From Clavibacter phaseoli (lineage in GTDB: Bacteria; Actinomycetota; Actinomycetes; Actinomycetales; Microbacteriaceae): a DNA stretch of 64,000 nt. Position 1 is the first letter of the stretch, and every line of letters starts with the position of its first letter. Both the position numbers and the translations under genes were made by a program. This document shows positions 62,066 to 64,000 of the stretch, one piece after another. Under the pieces are notes generated by a model. The model worked only from the letters and a program-made list of their open reading frames with translations. It did no database searches and was not told the origin of the DNA. The stretch covers positions 3,038,001-3,102,000 of the forward strand of contig NZ_CP040786.1 in NCBI RefSeq assembly GCF_021922925.1, written 5' to 3'.

Positions 62066-63274
62066 TCAGCGCTCCAGGTGCGCGTACTCCGGGAGGTCGA
62101 TGCGGTCGGCCGGCGGCTCCATGAAGCGCCGCCCGATGCGGGACGCGACGGGCGTGGAGGCCGCCCGCACCGCGAGGCCGAACGCCGCGACGCCGGCGGC
62201 GGAGCGGGGGTGCGCGAGCCGCGGCGTGCCCGGCGGCAGCTGCTGCGCCTGCTCGACGTACGGCCGCATGATCCGCTCGTAGCCGCGGAACGCGTCGCGG
62301 TGGTCGACGTGCGCGGCCAGCTCGCCGGCGAGCACGTACGCGCCCGCGAGCGACAGGCTCGTGCCCATGCCGCTCACGGGCGAGGCGCAGTACGCGGCGT
62401 CGCCCACGAGCGCGACCCGCCCGGACGCCCACCGCGGCGCGTGCACCTGCCCGATCGACTCGTAGTAGAGGTCGTCGGCCCGGTCGAACCCGTCGAGCAC
62501 GCGCGCGGCCTCCCACCCGGCGTCGGCGAAGCGCTCGCGCAGGCGGGCCCGCTGCTCCTCGACCGGGCGGCGGCTCGCGTCGCGTCCTGCCGCGGGATCC
62601 ACGAGCGTGGAGAGCGACGCCCGGATCGTGCCGTGCGGGTCGGGCCGCAGGCCGATCGACCGGCCGCCGCGCGCGACGTACCAGCGCCACCAGTCGTCGT
62701 CCGCCGCCGTGCGCGGGATGGTGGCGTAGCTCGTCTCGAGCCCGAGCGAGCGGATCACGGGCTCGTCGCCGAAGACCAGCCGCCGGGTGCTCGACCCGAT
62801 GCCGTCGGCCGCCACCACGAGGTCGAACCGCTCGTCGGCGGCCCGCGCGAACGACACCGTGACGCCGTCGCGCTCCTCGCGGATCCCCGTGATCCGGTCG
62901 TCGAAGCGGTACTCCGTGGCGCCTGCCGTGCGGTCGACGAGCAGCTGGGCGAGGTCGCCGCGCAGGATCTCGAGCTCCGCGGTCGCGCCGCCCGAGTCGC
63001 TGCGACCGGCCGGGAACTCGGCGATCGCGCCGCCGTCGGGCCGGACGAAGCGCGTGCCGACCTCGCCCGTGGTCGCGGCGCGGATCGCGTCCTCGACGCC
63101 CATCCGCCGGGCGACCTCGCGGCCGGCGCCGCGCACGTCGACGTTCTGGCCGCCGCGGCGGAGCTCGGGCGCGCGCTCCACGATCACGGTGTCGATGCCG
63201 TAGCGGTGCAGCCAGACGGCGAGCGCGGGGCCGGCGATGCTCGCGCCGGAGATGAGGACGCGTCGTGCGGTCAT
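62066..63274 (-). CDS. FAD-dependent monooxygenase
   Basis: A 402-aa flavoprotein hydroxylase. It has the dinucleotide-binding LISGASIAGPALAVWLHRYG, the conserved DG motif in VVAADGIGSSTRRLV and the GD motif in VALVGDAAYCASPVSGMG. The overall form resembles aromatic hydroxylases and TetX-like enzymes. The divergent MarR gene and the large nested operator between them indicate that the enzyme is induced by its substrate or an aromatic toxin. AAGGAA is the ribosome site. Confidence 0.9.
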   Translation of the reverse strand: MTARRVLISGASIAGPALAVWLHRYGIDTVIVERAPELRRGGQNVDVRGAGREVARRMGVEDAIRAATTGEVGTRFVRPDGGAIAEFPAGRSDSGGATAELEILRGDLAQLLVDRTAGATEYRFDDRITGIREERDGVTVSFARAADERFDLVVAADGIGSSTRRLVFGDEPVIRSLGLETSYATIPRTAADDDWWRWYVARGGRSIGLRPDPHGTIRASLSTLVDPAAGRDASRRPVEEQRARLRERFADAGWEAARVLDGFDRADDLYYESIGQVHAPRWASGRVALVGDAAYCASPVSGMGTSLSLAGAYVLAGELAAHVDHRDAFRGYERIMRPYVEQAQQLPPGTPRLAHPRSAAGVAAFGLAVRAASTPVASRIGRRFMEPPADRIDLPEYAHLER

Positions 63275-63288
63275 GTCGTCTCGTTCCT

Positions 63289-63325
63289 TGATAGTCAATG
63301 AGATTGGCAATCTAGCGCACTATCA
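63289..63325. promoter_or_regulatory. nested MarR operator between divergent genes
   Basis: AGATTG-G-CAATCT (63301-63313) lies exactly in the centre of an outer pair TGATAGT (63289-63295) and ACTATCA (63319-63325); both share the centre at 63307. The outer right arm overlaps TATCAT (63321-63326), a likely -10 box six bases before the MarR start. Confidence 0.78.
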
Positions 63326-63332
63326 TCGACGC

Positions 63333-63848
63333 ATGCCCACCCGGAAGCCGGATCCCGAAGCCGCGGCCGCCGACCCCGCCGCGGTCGACGCCCTCCCGCC
63401 CCTCGGCGACGGCGTCCGCTCGCGCCTCCGCCGCGTCACGCTCGCGCAGCAGGCGTTCGAGCGCAGCATCCAGCGCACCCTCGCCGTCGACGCCATGGGA
63501 CTCGCCGCGCTGGACCACCTCGTCACCGCCGGTCCCACGACGCCCACCGAGCTCGCCGGCCGGCTCGGCATCTCGACCGCCGCCATGAGCCTCGTGCTCA
63601 ACCGGCTGGAGGCCGCCGGGCACGCGCACCGCGAGCGGCACCCGAGCGACGGCCGCAAGCTCGTCGTCACCGCCGCCGACCGCTCCTCCGAGGCGGCGCA
63701 TGCGGCCGTCATGCCGGTCATCACCGGCATCGAGGAGGTGATCGCGAGCATGGGCGACGCGGATCGCGCTACCGTGCAGGACTTCCTCGACCGCCTCGTC
63801 GCCGTCTACGAGGACGCCACCCCCCGACACGCCCCGGAGGCGCCATGA
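63333..63848 (+). CDS. MarR family transcriptional regulator
   Basis: A 171-aa MarR-type regulator. The winged helix reads TPTELAGRLGISTAAMSLVL, then RLEAAGHAHRERHPSDGRK, with helices on each side for dimerisation. No OhrR-type cysteine is present, so a ligand-binding mode is likely. It is divergent from the FAD monooxygenase and should repress it through the nested operator. The ATG is chosen since an upstream in-frame start would run through the operator. Its stop overlaps the next gene by four bases. Confidence 0.9.
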   Translation: MPTRKPDPEAAAADPAAVDALPPLGDGVRSRLRRVTLAQQAFERSIQRTLAVDAMGLAALDHLVTAGPTTPTELAGRLGISTAAMSLVLNRLEAAGHAHRERHPSDGRKLVVTAADRSSEAAHAAVMPVITGIEEVIASMGDADRATVQDFLDRLVAVYEDATPRHAPEAP

Positions 63849-64000
63849 CCGAGATCCTCGACTACGTCCGCACCTGGCTCGACCACCGCGTCTGGCAGAC
63901 CCGCGTCCCCGGCGCCCAGGTCGCCATCGCCCGGCACGGCGAGGTCGTGCTGTCCGAGGCGTTCGGCGTCGCGGATCCCACCGCCGAGGCGCCGCTCACG
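63845..64000 (+). CDS. serine hydrolase (beta-lactamase-related), partial
   Basis: Only the first 52 codons are in the window. The segment GAQVAIARHGEVVLSEAFGVAD matches the N-terminal strands of class C beta-lactamase-related esterases and peptidases (PGAxVAVxxxGxxVxxxxxGxAD). The SxxK active site lies beyond the edge. Its ATG overlaps the MarR stop (ATGA), so it is co-translated with the regulator. Confidence 0.65.
   Translation, partial: MTEILDYVRTWLDHRVWQTRVPGAQVAIARHGEVVLSEAFGVADPTAEAPLT

Noticed and set aside
63237..63332. Upstream start for the MarR gene
   Set aside because: It would extend the protein through the operator and across the start of the divergent monooxygenase gene.
1..64000. 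tRNA, rRNA, CRISPR, IS elements or prophage
   Set aside because: No cloverleaf with conserved arms, no rRNA-like stretch, no regularly spaced repeats and no transposase, integrase or phage structural gene could be seen.

Overview
The window comes from a very GC-rich actinobacterium. GC-ending codons dominate, GTG starts are common and genes are packed with 4-base ATGA/GTGA overlaps. Several transcription units appear leaderless, with a TANNNT box about 6-7 bases before the start codon. Gene content (GH35 and GH26 glycosidases, many carbohydrate ABC importers, large FtsX-like permeases, DUF2795, DUF1023 hydrolase) fits Microbacteriaceae such as Clavibacter, but this is inference. I see no rRNA, tRNA, CRISPR array, insertion sequence or prophage.

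Layout. 1-10.2 kb: a minus-strand galactoside locus (MalF/MalG-type permeases, binding lipoprotein, GH35 beta-galactosidase) followed by an aldehyde dehydrogenase and a bifunctional heptose-7-phosphate kinase/adenylyltransferase; a divergent LacI regulator carries a perfect TGTTTGCGCAAACA operator at its start. 10.3-20.3 kb: a heptosyltransferase-like GT9, then a second sugar importer divergent from an operon of ROK regulator, ROK kinase, two Gfo/Idh dehydrogenases and NagB. 20.3-24.8 kb: a DUF1023 hydrolase, two tandem secreted GH26 enzymes and a DUF5519 protein. 24.9-31.7 kb: a translationally coupled minus-strand heptose locus encoding, in transcription order, a GmhB-GT9 fusion, a glycosyltransferase, a GT4-GmhA fusion, a second HldE and an SDR. 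31.8-41.9 kb: a mixed region with a YjdF-like membrane protein, a nuclease/phosphatase-fold enzyme, a tiny secreted protein, OhrR, GNAT, TetR, class A beta-lactamase, a MacB-type ABC pair, a NarL-type two-component system and DedA. 41.9-50.1 kb: four overlapping genes for two ATPases and two very large FtsX-like permeases, divergent from another GT9 gene. 51.3-57.8 kb: DUF1266, LD-carboxypeptidase (S66), a LuxR-type regulator, GlsB-like protein, ferritin-like protein and an ABC exporter. 57.8-60.7 kb: sugar isomerase (TIM barrel), ThuA-like protein and Gfo/Idh dehydrogenase. 60.8-64 kb: nitroreductase, small membrane protein, FAD monooxygenase divergent from a MarR regulator with a large nested operator, and the start of a serine hydrolase cut by the window edge.

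The most interesting theme is heptose. All catalytic steps from sedoheptulose-7-phosphate to an ADP-heptose-type donor (GmhA, HldE kinase, GmhB, HldE adenylyltransferase) are present, two of them fused to glycosyltransferases, and three GT9 modules lie in the window. This suggests a heptose-containing cell-surface glycan in an organism expected to lack LPS. The HldD epimerase is not seen. Other notable signals are the strong excess of GGATCC, a G-quadruplex-prone repeat after an ABC gene, a 13-codon leader ORF, and shared dyads before the two GH26 genes.
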